6,587 bases of DNA, taken from contig WFOM01000161.1 of assembly GCA_015488075.1 (NCBI GenBank), forward strand, positions 1 through 6,587. The letters are read 5' to 3'. The number at the start of each line of letters is the position of its first letter. Positions within the stretch are counted from its first letter, which is position 1. This DNA comes from Helicobacteraceae bacterium (lineage in GTDB: Bacteria; Campylobacterota; Campylobacteria; Campylobacterales; Sulfurimonadaceae). Below are positions 4,963 to 6,587 of the stretch, in pieces. The position numbers were made by a program, and so were the translations under genes. The notes beneath the pieces were generated by a model. That model searched no databases. It saw only the letters and a list, made by a program, of their open reading frames with translations, and was not told the DNA's origin.

Positions 4963-5314
4963 CTAAAAACAAAACACTCCCCCATATAAGTGCCAATACA
5001 ACAAGACTTAAAAAAACTACAGCGGCACCTGCATCTTTGGCTGATTTGGCAAGCGGATGAAACTCAGATGTTACCATATCTACAACTCTTTCAATGGCAC
5101 TGTTTATAATCTCTGCTATGAGAGGAATAAAAAGAGATATAAAAAGTATGGCACTGTAACCAAAAGACAAAGGCATACTCCATGCTATAACCGAACCGAT
5201 CACAAAAAGAGCTATCTGCCACTTAAAACTTGCTTCGTTTTTTGCTATCTCTATAAGACCTTCTATGGCATATCTGCCGTTTCTAAAAAGACTATGTTTT
5301 GGTTTGTTTAGCAT
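4943..5314 (-). CDS. dgkA: Diacylglycerol kinase, prokaryotic membrane type
   Basis: A 123-residue integral inner-membrane enzyme that phosphorylates diacylglycerol to phosphatidic acid with ATP, recycling diacylglycerol released by envelope phosphoglycerol transfer. Length matches the family (about 120). The amphipathic N-terminus carries N26-E27-A-S-F, equivalent to the metal-binding N-E-A-A-F of E. coli DgkA. Three membrane helices lie at about residues 33-48, 53-72 and 97-118. The signature A-E-I-I-N-S-A-I-E-R-V-V-D is at 67-79, with E68, N71, E75 and D79. It is followed by A-K-D-A-G-A-A-V-V (92-100), with the catalytic-region D94. An AAAGGA ribosome site sits 5 bases before the ATG. The start lies 23 bases inside the upstream acyltransferase gene. 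The last residues (G-L-R-I-E-G) and the TGA come from the CTCAATC heptamer array, so the C-terminus is not ancestral; it lies outside the catalytic core. Confidence 0.95.
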   Translation of the reverse strand: MLNKPKHSLFRNGRYAIEGLIEIAKNEASFKWQIALFVIGSVIAWSMPLSFGYSAILFISLFIPLIAEIINSAIERVVDMVTSEFHPLAKSAKDAGAAVVFLSLVVLALIWGSVLFLGLRIEG

Positions 5315-6587
5315 ATATTTCCTTTAGATTTTTTACTATCTTGTAAGCTTCATCAGTTGTCAGATTTTTATCGTATGGCTTTGAAAAATATATATCAACA
5401 TCTCTTCTAAAAAGAGGTTTTCTCCCACTGCATCTGGCAAAGGCACTTCCTTGCATACCGTCTATATAAAAAGCAACCACAACCGTATCTTGTGTATGTT
5501 TTGCTATATATTCAAAACCTTTTTGAAACTGTTGCAAAGTGCAGTCATAACTTATGCCTCCTTCTGGAAATATTGCGACAATCTCTTTAGAGTTTAGTTT
5601 TTTTGTTGCAAGTTTAAACCCCTCTTTGAATGCTTTTGGACTTATCGGGACAACATGCCTTTTTTTCAACAGCCAGTTAAAAATTTTTTTGTTATATATA
5701 TCTTTGTCCATCAAAAAATTTATCTCTTTTTCAAAAGGTGTCTGAATAAAAAGCCAATCCAGCCAGCTTACATGATTTCCTATAAGCAACACACCTTTGT
5801 CATGAGGAACATTCTCTCTCCCGTAAAAATTGAGTCTGTATCTAAATGATGCCAAAAATTCAAACAAACTCCATACAGACTTTTCCAAAAAGTTTTTCAA
5901 AGCAAGATATGTCATAACAACCGAAACAAATCCCATAATGTAAAAAAGTGAAACGGCATTGAGTCCAAAATATGCAAACAGAGTTGTAAGTATCAAAAAA
6001 GTTATCATAAAGATGTTTTGTATAAAGTTGTTTCCAGCCAGTATGGTGCCAAGGTGTATGATTGGTGATTTGTGCTGTATGTATGAGTTGATTGAAACAA
6101 GTATAAAACCGCTAAAAACTCCAAAAAGCATAAACAAAACAGCAATCAAAGGCATAAATGTTATATTTGGTATCATAAACACTATAACAGATATCCCAAG
6201 AGCACCAACAAAACTAAATCCCACATTTACATAATGCTTTGAGAGTTTGCTCGCCCAGACGGAACCTACTACTATCCCTATACCCGCAAGTGCCATAACT
6301 CCTTGAACATAGATGGTGTTTGTTATGCCGAGATTGGATTTTGCATACTCACCGAATATTGCCAAAATAACCTGTGATACACCCCAGAATATCGATACTA
6401 TCAGTATCGCATAAAATATATCTTTTTTTCTGGTTATGGTTTTTAGATTTTTAAAAAGATAGTAACCTTGAAAATATCTTCTTGCGGAAAAAACTCTGCA
6501 ACTGTCGTAGTTTTTGGTATAAGGCAGTCTGAAACTCAACAAAAATTCAACAAGCGAGCCAAAAGTCAAAAAATACCCTATAGGTGC
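5292..6587 (-). CDS. MFS transporter / PlsC-type acyltransferase fusion, N-terminus outside the window
   Basis: The frame is open to the right edge (431 codons visible, first visible residues A-P-I-G-Y-F), so the true start is outside; the in-frame TTG at 6569 is internal. Residues 57-230, counted from the edge, hold about six membrane helices, the C-terminal half of a 12-helix MFS transporter. A PlsC/LPLAT acyltransferase domain follows from about 245 to 420. It has N-H-V-S-W-L-D (271-277), the catalytic H-x4-D, and F-P-E-G-G (340-344), the acceptor-phosphate motif. This layout resembles LplT (lysophospholipid flippase) joined to the acyltransferase part of Aas, which together take up and re-acylate lysophospholipids at the inner membrane. 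No AMP-binding (acyl-ACP synthetase) domain follows; the protein stops 11-12 residues after the last LPLAT helix begins. The alternative role is plain lysophosphatidate acylation. The neighbour dgkA makes the same product, phosphatidic acid. Confidence 0.88.
   Translation of the reverse strand, partial: APIGYFLTFGSLVEFLLSFRLPYTKNYDSCRVFSARRYFQGYYLFKNLKTITRKKDIFYAILIVSIFWGVSQVILAIFGEYAKSNLGITNTIYVQGVMALAGIGIVVGSVWASKLSKHYVNVGFSFVGALGISVIVFMIPNITFMPLIAVLFMLFGVFSGFILVSINSYIQHKSPIIHLGTILAGNNFIQNIFMITFLILTTLFAYFGLNAVSLFYIMGFVSVVMTYLALKNFLEKSVWSLFEFLASFRYRLNFYGRENVPHDKGVLLIGNHVSWLDWLFIQTPFEKEINFLMDKDIYNKKIFNWLLKKRHVVPISPKAFKEGFKLATKKLNSKEIVAIFPEGGISYDCTLQQFQKGFEYIAKHTQDTVVVAFYIDGMQGSAFARCSGRKPLFRRDVDIYFSKPYDKNLTTDEAYKIVKNLKEIYAKQTKT

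Overview
The window is AT-rich and gene-dense. Its genes are short-spaced or overlapping, use many ATA isoleucine codons, and have leader-proximal promoters with a T-tract and an extended -10. This, together with a carboxyspermidine dehydrogenase plus carboxy(nor)spermidine decarboxylase pair, points to Campylobacterota, the former Epsilonproteobacteria. A Sulfurimonas- or Sulfurovum-like free-living member is my best guess; genus is inference only.

Region 1 (positions 1-4432, minus strand) reads as one transcription unit. From its promoter near 4455-4460 it runs: carboxyspermidine dehydrogenase, HDOD-domain protein, carboxynorspermidine/carboxyspermidine decarboxylase (nspC), single GAF-domain protein, small class I SAM-dependent methyltransferase. 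After a 34-base gap comes the N-terminus of a TonB/TolA-like membrane protein cut by the left edge. Gaps and overlaps from HDOD to the methyltransferase are +19, -11, -1 and -4 bases, so translation is probably coupled. The two enzymes make spermidine from putrescine and aspartate semialdehyde without S-adenosylmethionine decarboxylase. The HDOD and GAF proteins are non-enzymatic sensory or scaffold proteins inserted between and after them.

Region 2 (4433-4485) is a compact divergent promoter. Two -10 hexamers abut back to back; the plus-strand one drives a DUF167/YggU-family gene (4486-4770).

Region 3 (4771-4942) is the only non-coding stretch with real internal structure, and the most interesting part of the window. 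It holds a heptanucleotide array of consensus TCAGTTT and an in-frame diverged second copy of the yggU 3' end. Next come a small hairpin terminator for the opposing operon and a second heptanucleotide array of consensus CTCAATC. That second array extends into, and supplies the stop codon of, dgkA.

Region 4 (4943-6587, minus strand) is a phospholipid pair. A protein fusing the C-terminal half of an MFS transporter to a PlsC-type acyltransferase runs off the right edge; it overlaps by 23 bases a diacylglycerol kinase (dgkA). Both enzymes can yield phosphatidic acid.

I saw no tRNA, rRNA, CRISPR array, transposase or phage gene. I did not find a clearly new multi-gene system; the best leads are the repeat/echo structure behind yggU and the sensory genes embedded in the polyamine operon.
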